Assembly (NCBI GenBank): GCA_022828595.1 | Contig: JAKGHH010000005.1 | Span: 60,073,655 to 60,137,654 of the forward strand | DNA from: Nelumbo lutea | Lineage: Eukaryota; Streptophyta; Magnoliopsida; Proteales; Nelumbonaceae | Length of the DNA stretch: 64,000 bases | Reading direction: 5' to 3' | In this document: positions 33,730 to 45,227 of the stretch, one piece after another | How positions within the stretch are numbered: the first letter of the stretch is position 1 | How the letters are laid out: the number at the start of each line of letters is the position of its first letter | Made by a program: the position numbers and the translations under genes | The notes under the pieces: model-generated | What the model was told of the DNA's origin: nothing | Seen by the model: only the letters and a program-made list of their open reading frames with translations | Databases searched by the model: none

Positions 33730-34681
33730 CAAAACCGTCAATTTATCTAAAAGGGATATTGATTACCTAGGTCATAAGATGGAACACAATTGTCCGGCAC
33801 CTTAACCTACGCGTCTGTCTCCTGGTGGAAAGTTCCCGCAGGCCAGCTATAAATAAGAGCCTAGCTAAGACCATGATGCCACCTTAAAATATTGTAGGTA
33901 CGTAAAAGAAGAGGGGTTTTTGCCCACAACGGTTAGAATTATGCCTAGCCTAACACTTGTTCTCATCTCTTCTAGAACTAGAAGTGTCGCTCCACCAGAG
34001 TTACCACTTAACAGTGGCTCTTGTAGTGAAGGTCCTGGTCTTTCCCCTTGGCCGGCCGGCCAGTGGCCACGATACCTACCTACGAGCTATTAACATGAAA
34101 CACGAGCTGGGTTTACTCATCGGGTTAAGGTCAACCCTAGTCCAACCTATGATCAAGAATTTTAAATTAAATCTAGGGCTTTTATCTCCAATCCTAGGCA
34201 CAGAAAATTTTGTGGCACATATATGTCTCATAAAATACCCTTGAATTGATTCAAACAAAAATTTAAAACAGATATCTGAATTTTTAGAGTGCTTATTGAA
34301 TATGTTCACAATGGTGTGCCTACTGAATCTGCTCTCCTGTACAAAGAAAGCTTAGGCTTGTATGCGGACTAGAGATACGGGTTTAGCCTTGTGCAGTTGT
34401 GCATTCTGCTTCAAAGATTACCATTAATGGAAGTTTAAACTCAAATCGTGCTTAAACTTTGCCAATGTTTAAAACTTGTGAAAATTCTGATTGAAAATTA
34501 TGTCTCGACTAGCTAGTGTAAGAGGTAGATGCCGAAAGTACGGTGGTAGGTGGAGAATAAAGGATTTTTGAAAATTTGAAGAGCATGGTGGTGATGTTGA
34601 AAACAGGGTTAGCATTGTTGATTGGGAAAATAAATAAAATATTGAGATTAAAGGTAAGGTCAGTCCTGAAAATGAGATCGG

Positions 34682-35491
34682 TAGGGGTGGCAATTTTCCC
34701 CGTCCCGACGGGTACCCGGGCTCCCCGACCCGATAGGGCTAGGGATGGGAGGTACCTTAGCAGGGTCGGGGTCGGGGATGGGGATGGAGACTGGGAATGA
34801 AATCCCCGCCCCGACCCATTCCCGATTAATATTATATTATATAAGTATAATAATTATTAATTTATTTATAAAATAGTAAAAACTAAAAGTCTAAAACATA
34901 ATTCGAAGAAATCAAGAGAACTTGAAAAGTTGGAAAACCCTTAACCCGACTAAACCAGTTACTAGTCTTCATTCTTCTGTCTTCGATAGAGAAGACTCAA
35001 GAGAGGTGATTGAACCACAAAACTAGTAAACCCTAGCTTCATCTTCGTTGTCGATTCGTCGACTGCCAACCGCCAACCGCCAACCTCCGTCGTTGATTGT
35101 TGCCACTGCCCACTCGCTCGTCGAACATCGAACAAAGGAGAGGCCAGAGAATTGAGGAAGAGACTTCATCTTCATCGCCGATTCGTAGACCGCCGACCTT
35201 CATCATCGTTGCCAACCGCTGTCGCTGTCGTTGTCACCCTTTGGACTCTCTCTCTCATCAGTCATCATCGACATAAACTCTCCCAAGTCCCAATGGTCCT
35301 CTCTCTCTCTCTCTCTTAGTTTCGGGGATTCGGGTCTCCGACCAGGAATTCATCCCCATCGGAGTTGGGGATGGAGGGTGGATTCCTTCCCTTGTCGGGG
35401 ATCGGGGACGGGGATGGAGGGTGATTTGGGGGTCGGGGTTGGGGATGGGGAATGTACTCTCTGCCCCGAACCCACCCTCTTGTCATTCCTA
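34682..35491. mobile_element. hAT-type non-autonomous element, 810 bp
   Basis: The ends TAGGGGTGGCAATTTT and CTTGTCATTCCTA are inverted repeats. The flanks gagatcgg (34674-34681) and gagatcat (35492-35499) match at 6 of 8 positions, a worn hAT TSD. G-rich 'cggggatgggg' words occur at both ends. The longest plus frames read low-complexity sequence and I do not call a protein. Confidence 0.72.
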
Positions 35492-35499
35492 GAGATCAT

Positions 35500-36545
35500 A
35501 TGTGCTCTCAGCGTGTCTCATACTGACATCACAACATGTTTCAGTCATGCACCTAGAACATCTCCGTAATTGTAAAATTTTTATTCATGGGAGATGTTTC
35601 CTCTGAAATGTGCTGTGAGGCACACTCTATGAGGAGCACATCCGAACTCCTTGAAAATAAGAGTTGGGGTTTTATTTTAAAAATCAAAGGAAAAAATTGC
35701 TATATTCACAACATACATATGTAGAATCTATATCTATATATTAAAATGGAATATGCCAAACTGACACTTTCTTGCCTTCTGATTTACTCTCAAAGCCACT
35801 CTTTTTTTGCTTTCTTCTGTTTTTATTTTTTATTTTTTAATTTTAAAATTGAACAAAATAACTCAAGTAATCAATCGCCTTTAATACATTTAACACTCAT
35901 CATTAACACATTATTATCTCTCTCTTTCTCTCTCTCTCTCTCCCTCCCTCCCTCCTAACTCATGCCACTAATATATATATTGCATTAAGCCGTAATTATC
36001 AGTAAAGATGAATTATATTGAAATTGAGATATTCAATTATATATTATTTCACTAAATAATATATTTTTATTTAAAATTATAATCCATTTATATTCCATTT
36101 AAAAATAATAAAATTAATTAACCATACTAAAAATAATTTAATAAGTTTCTTAAATAAAATAAAAATAATTATTAATTATTGTTATTGATTAAAATATTTT
36201 TAATAATATGATAAACAAATACCAATTATTAATTAATATAAAAAGAATTTAATTACCAAAAGGGATAAGATAAATTAAAAAATATACCATTGTAAAATTA
36301 AAATAAAACTAATATAAAATTATCAAACAATCATTAGTTTTATAATTAAATTTTATTAATTTAAAACCAACTTAAGTTCCACTAAAAAATAAAAATTGAC
36401 ATAGTTAATTAAATTTCATAAGGAATTTAAATTTAATAAAAACTTAATATACTTAAATAAATTTAATTTTTATTAATTTCAAAAGTTAATAAAAAATATT
36501 AATATTTAACATAGTTTAACTATTTTAAAATCAAATTAAATTCTA
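35500..36545. other. AT-rich intergenic DNA with a pyrimidine tract
   Basis: A CT-rich tract at 35917-35956 is followed by about 600 bp of A/T-rich sequence without an open frame. Confidence 0.45.
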
Positions 36546-36549
36546 TTTA

Positions 36550-36925
36550 ACAATAAGGAAAATTATAAAACCTCCTTGGGTTTTCTGACAATCCTATGAA
36601 ACTCCCCATTGTTTTAACCTTAACAAAAACCTCTATCTACTATTTTGAAAAAAGGTGCAAATATCTTTCTTTCATTAGCATTCCAAATAAAAAATGTTGA
36701 TGTAAGGCATTAATTTTACTTTAGTTCAACCTTTTTACATTTATGCAAAAAATGTAGGGAGAATTATTCTTTGAAAATTGTCTCACAAAATAAATTAGTG
36801 GAGGGCAAAGATGAAACTTTAAATTATGTGTTATAATGCATTAACAATGATAAGGGTATTTTGGTAACTTCAATGTCTTTGTTACTGAAGAGCCAAGGGA
36901 AAGGAGGTATTTGCACTTTCTTTTT
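36550..36925. repeat. MITE-like inverted-repeat element, about 375 bp
   Basis: The left end 'aattataaaacctccttggg' resembles the reverse complement of the right end 'caagggaaaggaggtatttgc'. Between them is the phrase 'aagggtattttggtaactt', which also recurs in decayed form at 1325-1510. No TSD was resolved; superfamily unknown. Confidence 0.45.
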
Positions 36926-37118
36926 TGCATTTTTTTTACTTTCTTTTGATTTAAAAATATAAATAAATAAAGTTGTATACTATCATCATGTCATCAATAA
37001 AGCTTTACACTATTTATATTATTAAAGAGAGAGAGATTGAGAGAAAGAAAATGAGAGAAATATTATAATATTAAAGAGTGTATTAATAAAAGAGAGAGGG
37101 GGAGAGACGTTATATGAT

Positions 37119-37503
37119 TAGAGCTGGATTCGAGCCGAATAGTATGAGGCTCGAGCTTGGCTCGAGACTATTCTACAAGGCTCGAGCTCGATTTTGAGAA
37201 AAAATGTTTTATAAAAATAAAAAATATATATATAAATATTTTTTATTTGATATTTAAAAAATTAAGAGTTATATTAATTAATTATTTATAATATTTTTAT
37301 TATATATATTATTTTCTAAAATTATATATATATATATTCAAGCCGGTTCGCGAGCCTCACAAGCCGAACTCTAGTAGGCTCGAGCTTGACTCATTTCATA
37401 ATTGAGCCAATGAATTGGACTTGAACTCGACTCGAAGCTCGATTGAAACCAAACTTTTCACAAACCAAACTCTCGTAAAAAACTCAGCTCCTTGCCACCT
37501 CTA
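37119..37503 (-). mobile_element. hAT-type MITE, 385 bp, same family as 2255-2600
   Basis: It begins TAGAGCTGGATTCGAG and ends CCTTGCCACCTCTA. The flanks are tatatgat (37111-37118) and tgtatgat (37504-37511), 7 of 8 matched. The 'ggctcgagc' end words and AT core are those of the 2255 element in reverse orientation. Confidence 0.82.
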
Positions 37504-37511
37504 TGTATGAT

Positions 37512-38186
37512 TACAAATAGATTGCAACCTGCATTCAAATTTGATTCATTAATGTTCGGATAGAAATGATCTTTTATCAATTATATTTAGGTTGGACTTA
37601 TTGGATTCAAATATTGAATGCCATTAGTAAATTAAATTAAAAACAATCAAAACATAAGAGCCTGACAACAATGACATGTACCCCCAAATTTCCAATCACC
37701 ACGCTCCTTTGTCTTTCTATAGAGATCTGTAAATACGTCTCGCCTAAAAAATTCTGCCTAACTGTTCAGAAAGATCAGATTAAATGGGATGAAGCATGAG
37801 GATTGGAGAACCGGCTAAGTGCAATTTGGGGACTTCATTTCTTACAATTATGATGCATACGGATATTAACTCGAAAAACACAAAGCTTTTGATGAAAATA
37901 TAAGTGAAAGTTTTGGTCCTTTTAATTTTGAACACGGTGCCCATTCAATGGCGGATCTTTATCTTCTTAATATTGGACATATAGTAGGTTTTAGGGCTTA
38001 AGGGCAGTTATGGGTTTTATAATTTTATTCCCCATGATCCAATATTTTGTCCTAAAAATAAATTTATATAATATATATAAAAAGAAAAAAAAAAAAAGCT
38101 CTTATGCGGGTATCTAGCATTGTGTCGTATAAGCCTCATTTCGTAATAATCAAAGTTTTTAAAAACGAATGTATAAGTAATAATTA
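37512..38186. other. Intergenic DNA
   Basis: No gene or bounded repeat recognised before the tRNA. An A run lies at 38082-38097. Confidence 0.4.
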
Positions 38187-38260
38187 ACTTTTATAGCTCA
38201 GTTGGTTAGAGCACCCATTTAGTAAGCGGGAGGTCTTGAGTTCAAATCTCAATGAAAGCA
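38187..38260 (+). tRNA. tRNA-Thr(AGU)-like gene, probably a pseudogene
   Basis: A 74-nt cloverleaf. The acceptor stem acttttA/tgaaagc has one mismatch (A1:C72, normally G:C) and one G:U. D stem GCTC/GAGC. Anticodon stem cccat/gcggg contains one A:C mismatch and a T:G pair. The loop ttagtaa gives anticodon AGT (threonine). T stem TTGAG/CTCAA with loop TTCAAAT. The discriminator is A at 38260. No intron. It resembles the nuclear tRNA-Thr(AGU) of plants with a few changes, the A1:C72 and the A:C stem mismatch being the worst. A T4 run at 38264 could end Pol III transcription. The gene may still be expressed; whether it is charged is unclear. Confidence 0.75.
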
Positions 38261-38876
38261 TAATTTTCTTTTAGTATTATTAGCTTTGTTTTCATTATTT
38301 AGACCCCATAGTTTTTTTGAGTTTAAGATTAATAATTTTTATTTAAAATAGTTAAAAATCCAAAAATAATGTATCCATGGATTGTGCTTATTTTTGGTTT
38401 AGTCTAATTATGAATTTAACATTGCTTTTAGGGGTATAAAAAAGGATCAAAAATTTGACACGATATAACGCATATTGGGCATATCATATTGTATCTTTGG
38501 GGTCCCAATACACATGTTTACATGTGTTTTGGAAACTCCTTTTTTTAATAAAAAATACACTTAATAAAGCATAATTTTCTTTTAGTATTAGCTTTGTTTT
38601 CATTATCTAGACCCCATAGCTTTTTTGAGTTTAAGATTAATATTTTTTATTTAAAAATAGTTAAAAACCCAAAAATAATGTATGCATGGGTTGTGCTTAT
38701 TTTTTATTTAGTCTAATTATGAATTTAAAATTGCTCTTAGGGGTGTAACCAAGGATCAAAATTTGGACACGATATGCCGCGTATTGTGCGTATCATATTG
38801 TATCTTTGGGGCCCCAATACACATGTTTACATGTGTTTTGGAAACCCCCTTTTTTAATATAAAATACACTTAATAA
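38257..38876 (+). repeat. Tandem duplication of a 310-bp unit beside the tRNA
   Basis: Unit 1 (38257-38566) and unit 2 (38567-about 38876) both begin aagcataattttcttttag and are aligned with small differences. Unit 1 starts at the last 4 nt of the tRNA. Both units end within a MITE: the 38750-38994 element is complete only after the second, and its left part also occurs in unit 1. Confidence 0.88.
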
Positions 38877-38994
38877 CATCCCCAAAAACCAAGTTTTGAA
38901 AAAAAAGAAAATTAAAAAAATATAAACATGCATGCTTTTTAGTACCGATATGCCTCCACCGATACATAGGGGCATATTGATGCTTTGAACCATG
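38750..38994 (-). mobile_element. MITE (CATGGTTCAAAG family), 245 bp
   Basis: It runs from CAAGGATCAAAATTTGG to TTTGAACCATG. The flanks are ggtgtaac (38742-38749) and ggtgcaac (38995-39002), 7 of 8 matched, so hAT-like. The same family lies at 58864-59096 in opposite orientation, with matching words such as 'accccaaagatacaat' and 'accgatac'. Confidence 0.75.
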
Positions 38995-39002
38995 GGTGCA
39001 AC

Positions 39003-42000
39003 TTAGGGGGTTGGGTTAGGTTCAGGATCAACCGAAGCTAAGGATTAAAGTATCAGTATCGGGTATCGTATTGGACAATTCGGACTTTGGAAATGCATGA
39101 ATACGAATGAAAAATATGAAAATGCATGGATACAGTAGGAAAATACATATAAATTCCATAAATACAACAATATCAGTAAATTTAAGATCAAAATAATCCC
39201 AAATAGTATATAAATAATTGAAAATGTATATTTTAGTGATATATATGAAGAAATATATTATAATTAATATATCAGGATGCATAGATATCATATAATTTTA
39301 TTTAAAATGAATCAATCAAAAGTCCAAGGCACTAAACATATGCACCTATTATATTTTAATTGTTATATAGATTATTTTTATTTTAATTTTTTAATTTTTT
39401 AAAATTAATAAAAAGTCAACTAAATATTAAATTCTCAAATACAAATTAAAATATTAATTAATAATTTATAAAAATATAATCTTAACTCAAATTAATATCG
39501 AATTTGTTAAAATTTATGATATACATATCATATAAAAATTCATAATTTGTAATTACTAAAATAATTATTCCTTTATTAATATTTTATTTATATAATTTTT
39601 CTAATATGAAAAATAATTTTTGAAATAAATGTAGATTAATGGATTTGATAGATTCAATTTAATGTTATATTCTTAAATATTTTATAAACAATATTTTCGT
39701 TTTATAAATAATAAATATGTTGTTATTACTTGTTGATATAAATTAAAATATTAATTAATAATTTGTAAAAATATATAATAATTTTAACATGCATATCATT
39801 TGTAAATTTATAAATTTTAAGTATTAAAATAATTATTCTATTCTTAATATTTTATTTGTATAATTTTCTTGATATTAAAAATCATCTTTTTTTTATATAA
39901 ACATGGATTTGATATATTATTTATTGTATTAGTTTATAAAATACCATTTTTGAATATTATTCTTTTGAAATTTTAGTTTTTTTATTCGTTTTGAAATTTT
40001 AGTTAGAGATTTTTTTTTTTTTTTTTTTGTAATAGAGATTGAAAAATCGCATGTATAGGCAAAAGTTAATAAATTTTATTTTATTTATTATCAAAAGGAC
40101 GAATGTGGATTAATGACTTAGAATTTTATTTAAGGAGTAAGGCTCTAGGTGTGCTTTATGGTCTGAGTTCGAATTACCATGCTTGCATATTTTTCATAGA
40201 GAAACATTGCATATCGGTGCCCAATACGGATACGCCATAAGCCGATACCGATATGATAGGACGTTTCCTATTGATATTTAAATCTTTGACCAAAGCCCAA
40301 GCTGAAGTCTTAACTCTTGAACTTAGACTTATATTAATTTAATTATGACTAAAAAATTTAATCTATAGATTAATTTAATTATATCATTTAATCATTAATA
40401 AAGTAAAACAAATAAAATAGAACATTAATGAATAATGTAAAAAATAATTATTTGTTAAATAATCAGCAGTAATTTATTATTTTGTTAAAAATTATTAATA
40501 TAATTAATCTAAATTATTAAATTATTTTTTATAACAAATTATTAAAATTATTAATATAATTATCAGTTTCCATAATTTCACTTTTCTTTGATAAATTCCA
40601 TATATGGCATGGGTCCCCGCTAGTATAAATATAAATATAAATATACAGAAATATACAGAATATATGAGGTTTGGGTTGGGTCAAATTTGCTCCAGGCGTC
40701 AACTCTAACCCATTGAGCTATGTGGTTCTTAACATCCCTGAGCTCAAGCTCTAATGAAGAAAATGAATATAACAAACCTTTATGCTTAATTCATTAAAAT
40801 TATGTTTGGCATTTATTGTGTATGAGATTACTGTTTGGTTTCAATGTTTAAACAATAAAAAATAGAAATGCTTAGATTTATGTTCATGAGGCATTGAGAG
40901 AATCTTCAAATTCTTGTTTCCCCCAATTCCTGGGTATCTATTGAAATGAAATGCGTATATGACCCACTTTAAATCGAGGTAGAAAGTAACTTTATGAGAT
41001 ATTACTTGAAACACCTATAAAATGCCCGACCAAACAACAATAGATGTTTAAAGCAGTATTTTTCAAATAGATGTTTATCTGATAAACATCTTACAAATAA
41101 ACACCCACAAAGCCAAACATATATCAAATCACTTATGTTAATTGTTTCCTTCCCTGTCCATAACTTTGGTGCATCACTTTCTCTTGGTCCTTGTAAGTCG
41201 TCCAATGGGTCAGATGCAACACAAAACCAGAATCTTGATCCAATTACGTTTTCGGGTTTGGGCCTTAGGATGAAGTGTTGGTTTTGTCTAATCCATGGTA
41301 AATCCATCAGTCCGCTTTCAGCACACCAAATAATCATGTACCTCCTTTTCACCCATATAAAACAATCTTACCCAACGAAATCCTAATGGCTACTCTTACC
41401 AAGTTTGGCGTTTCAACTGTGTTTGAGCAACGTTGATCGCCATTTGTACCTTGGAACTTTCGGTTCGTCTGGATGTACCAACCTACTTACTTGGGTCAAT
41501 GGTTTCTTAAAAGGATTGGCTCCCAAGCTCTTCAAATTTCAAAGCTACCTTGTCTAGCTAGAGGATGTCAATGGTCAAATACGAATAACTACTTCACTTT
41601 TATTTTTTCCTCTCTTACGATGAACAGGTTCTCAACCATGAACCGTAGAATTCGATCGTTGGGTACCCATATTCAACAAGAGAACAAAAAGGATATTTTT
41701 CTCTGTGGGGCGTGGGCTTTTGGTAGGGGTGCAACTTGGGTCGAATTCAATTAAACATTTCTGAAACTTTGAATGGACCCGAACTCTAACCTTACTTCAA
41801 ATCGGACAGCCCAAATTTACAGCATTGCTTACTGGCAAGGTTGAATCCGGTTGACGACTCGATTCTACACTCCTCGTGGCGTGTCCCTGAGACCCTGACC
41901 AATAATACTTGCCTGAATTAAAGAAATAAATAAGGGAACCCTCACCTTAATTCTTAAGTATAATGAAGTAAAATAAGACCTGAACCAGAATTAAGTAAAA

Positions 42001-45000
42001 TCGAAAATAAAACTAAATCTTGCATTTTATTTTTCATTTGCACTCTCATACATTTATACTAGTGCGACCAAATACAGGCTAAGCGGTTTCTCGTGTTGGT
42101 CACGTTTGTATCCAAAAATAATAGAGGAATTTGGGGGGCATTCTTTTTTCAGATTTTGAGAGGGGGGAAAGTTGGTCAATGGGATTTTGGTTCCCATTAA
42201 CCAAGAATCTCATATTCTTTTTTTCAGATTTATGTGGGGATCAGAGAAAATTTATTTTCCTAGGTATTACTTAACCCATCTCCTAGGTGGATAAATAACT
42301 TTTCCACATAGGGGAAAAGTTGCCTACACTTGAATTGGACAGAAATGCCCCTTTTAATAATTGATTTTTATAGATAAAATGATCATTACCTTATTTACAT
42401 AAAAAATAAAAGAACATAGATAAATGCACTTATCCAAATAAGTGTAAAGACCTACCCAGATAACTGTATTTACTTGAATAAATAACTTACCGAAAAACTA
42501 ACGGAGCATTACACGCACACGATACCAACAAAATCATATTAGCTTAAGTGCTTAACTACCTAATGTTAGATTCTCTTAATAGGATCATTAATAGAAAATT
42601 TTAACGGTCCAAAATGAACTCATTAAATTACACCCAATTGTCATCTTTTAATCATGGAGTTTTTATTTGGAAAATTACAGATAGGTCTACCTTATAAGGC
42701 TGTGCTTGGGGGGTTGTAAAATTTAAGGGCCTCAAACATTCAATTGCACCAAACAAGTATTCTATACTTTAAAACATTAACAGTACTCAAGTTTAGCATC
42801 GTTAAGTTAACTGATGTTATGGTGAATGGTAAAATTTTCAAAATAGGAAAGAAAGTATTGAAAGAATTGGATTTTAGGCACTCAATAAAGGAGAAGGGAA
42901 AATGGTCTTGTAAAATATGTGAAGGGTAAGTTTGGAATTTTATAATATTTTAAGGCACATGACAGATAAGGACTAAACTTACATGGTGTTCGGAAGCGTA
43001 GGTATTTTTTGGGATCTTATTTCTGTTTTGGGAGTATTTTTGCCATATAGGCAGTGAGCAACACTATGTTGTTTGGTAAGATGATTTCCATCACCGTTTT
43101 TCATGTATATACACACATTACCTTGTAAGATGATGCACACTAATATCATACCAAATTATATAACGATGCTTATCAAATGGCCAGATTAATTGGATGATTT
43201 TTTTTATAATATCTAGCCTAAAAATTTAAATCCAACGGTCATGTATCAAATGGTCCACACTAATGCATGGAAGCTTTATTTTACTATGTTTTCTTATAGT
43301 TGATGATTTCAGCTTTGGAAACAGAGGGGTCGCAGATACAGAGATGATTTCAGTTCAGCCACTTCAGCTAGAGAGAGAGGGAGAGATTACAGCAAAACTA
43401 TCCGAAACCCAAATACTATCCAAGCAATGCCAGTACAAGTGAAAGGAAAAAAAAAAGAGTTTACACAGAGCAAAAAAAAAAGTCTAAAAACAAACCTCTT
43501 CCGGCGACGACCAACATCTTCCGGTGACGGCAGTGACGAAGATAACTTTTGGCGAACAGAGGTTATAGAGACTCTGTGAGAGAAGATAACTTTCGGTGGC
43601 AAGAAGAAAGAGGAGTACCGATTTTCATTCTAACCCTACCATTCATTGGGTTAATGTTCCGGTGGGCCGAGAAGCACCGGAACATTCCCACTAGTGCCAA
43701 CTCATATTACAGATAAGCGTTATGTACATGACCGTGGTTCAAACGCCTGAATCAAACAATGATATATATGAATCCGATGTGGCACCGTTTTTTTGAAAAA
43801 CGGTCATGGTTCCAAAAACAATCACGATGTGCACGATGTGCCTAAATGTAATTTTCCTTCTCTTGGATTGATAAAAAAACAATCGAATCATGTTGGTTTC
43901 TGGTGTGGTAGGGCACCTGTTAATTACGACATATTGCAATTTGGGTGTTCAAGTCCTATGATGATTGATGAGGGTACCCTCGTTGGGTCACCAACCTTAA
44001 GACAGATTTTATATATACCGAAAGTTTGGGCCTGGTGTTACAGGACCAGTCTTCTTTATAATTTGTCTTATGTCTCACATTCAATGGATGGCCCCTCCAT
44101 GGATATTGCCCAGCCCAAATGATATCTTGAGACATGATCGCGGTATTTGGATTGTGGAGAAAAGAAATATTTAAATTGTGGAAAGTGGAAACGAGTTCAG
44201 AGGAAAGCTCCAAAAATAATACAATGCACAATTAATGTAAATTCCAATGATTTTGATAATTTTGTAGCGTAGGCAGGCACACCTTGCATCAAATGATCAA
44301 ATGATAGTTAATTTCAATATGCAAAATATGGAAATTCTGAGGGCCCATAGTGGGGTTGGGTTTTATTTGGACTTGGAAAAACTCGAAATTTAACATTAAC
44401 CATTAATCATTAGAGTTAAGACTAACCTTTTCCCTAATGATACAATGAGAACCAAGTGGCATTAAACAAACTGATCCGTGATAATAACTAATAAGGCGCA
44501 CTAATATAAACTCATAATCTTTTAGTGTTTGGCGTAATCATCGCCTTTGGCTTAGTCTAATCCCAATTTCTTTTCTTTAATTCCCACGTACCCACAGTAT
44601 TATTTGCAGTAGGCCAGCCTTAGCATTGAAATGTAATGCAGATAAGTATTAAAAAAAAAAAAAAATCAAAGTATAAATCAATGTTAAAGAAAGGGATCGG
44701 AAGAAAGAAATTCAAATGCATGCTTCATTTAATCTTACAATAAGAACCTCCCACCAAGGCACCAACCAACCCTTTTCGAAAAAAAAAAAACATAAACGCA
44801 CCCTAAAATAAACAACCAAGTATCTTCATTCCACTAGATATTCCATACATTGTCATTATATGCACACATATACACACATACTCAACAGAATCTTGCCTTT
44901 CACTCTTCTTTTCTTGTTTGATTAGTTTAATCTAATCTTCCGTGTCCCCCTCCGTCCTGTTGTTCTTCATTCTCTGTTCCCCGACTGCAACGCCATCTGA

Positions 45001-45227
45001 TTCCTTGGAGACAAAGAAGCAAGGACGACCAATCTTTTGCCATTGTTTTCTCTTGGTGGGAGCTCTACTCCATTCTCTTTTCTTTAGAAAGGAAAGGAAA
45101 AGAAGTGAACATACAATGCATTTCTTTCTTTTGTTTCTATCTTTTAAGTGTAGTCTCTCTCTAATGTATCTTTGAAATGTAACATTGGGATGGGAATCGC
45201 GAATTTATCTTTTCTGGATTTGTTTTA
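39003..45227. other. Long gene-poor AT-rich intergenic region
   Basis: No domain-bearing frame was found. 39043-40290 is very AT-rich and bounded by 'gtatcggta'-type words (39045-39070, 40200-40290), probably remains of repeats related to the MITE at 38750. 40795-41120 has 'atgtttggc' near its left end and 'gccaaacat' near its right end, a possible Tourist-like MITE without resolved TSD. 41724-41880 begins taggggtgcaacttgg like a hAT terminus. Near 40700 a tRNA-like D-arm word appears on the minus strand. 44640-44660 and 44790-44802 are A runs. The downstream end of TTL begins at 45228. Confidence 0.5.

Noticed and set aside
41724..41880. Possible hAT element starting taggggtgcaacttgg
   Set aside because: The right end match is weak and no TSD could be shown.
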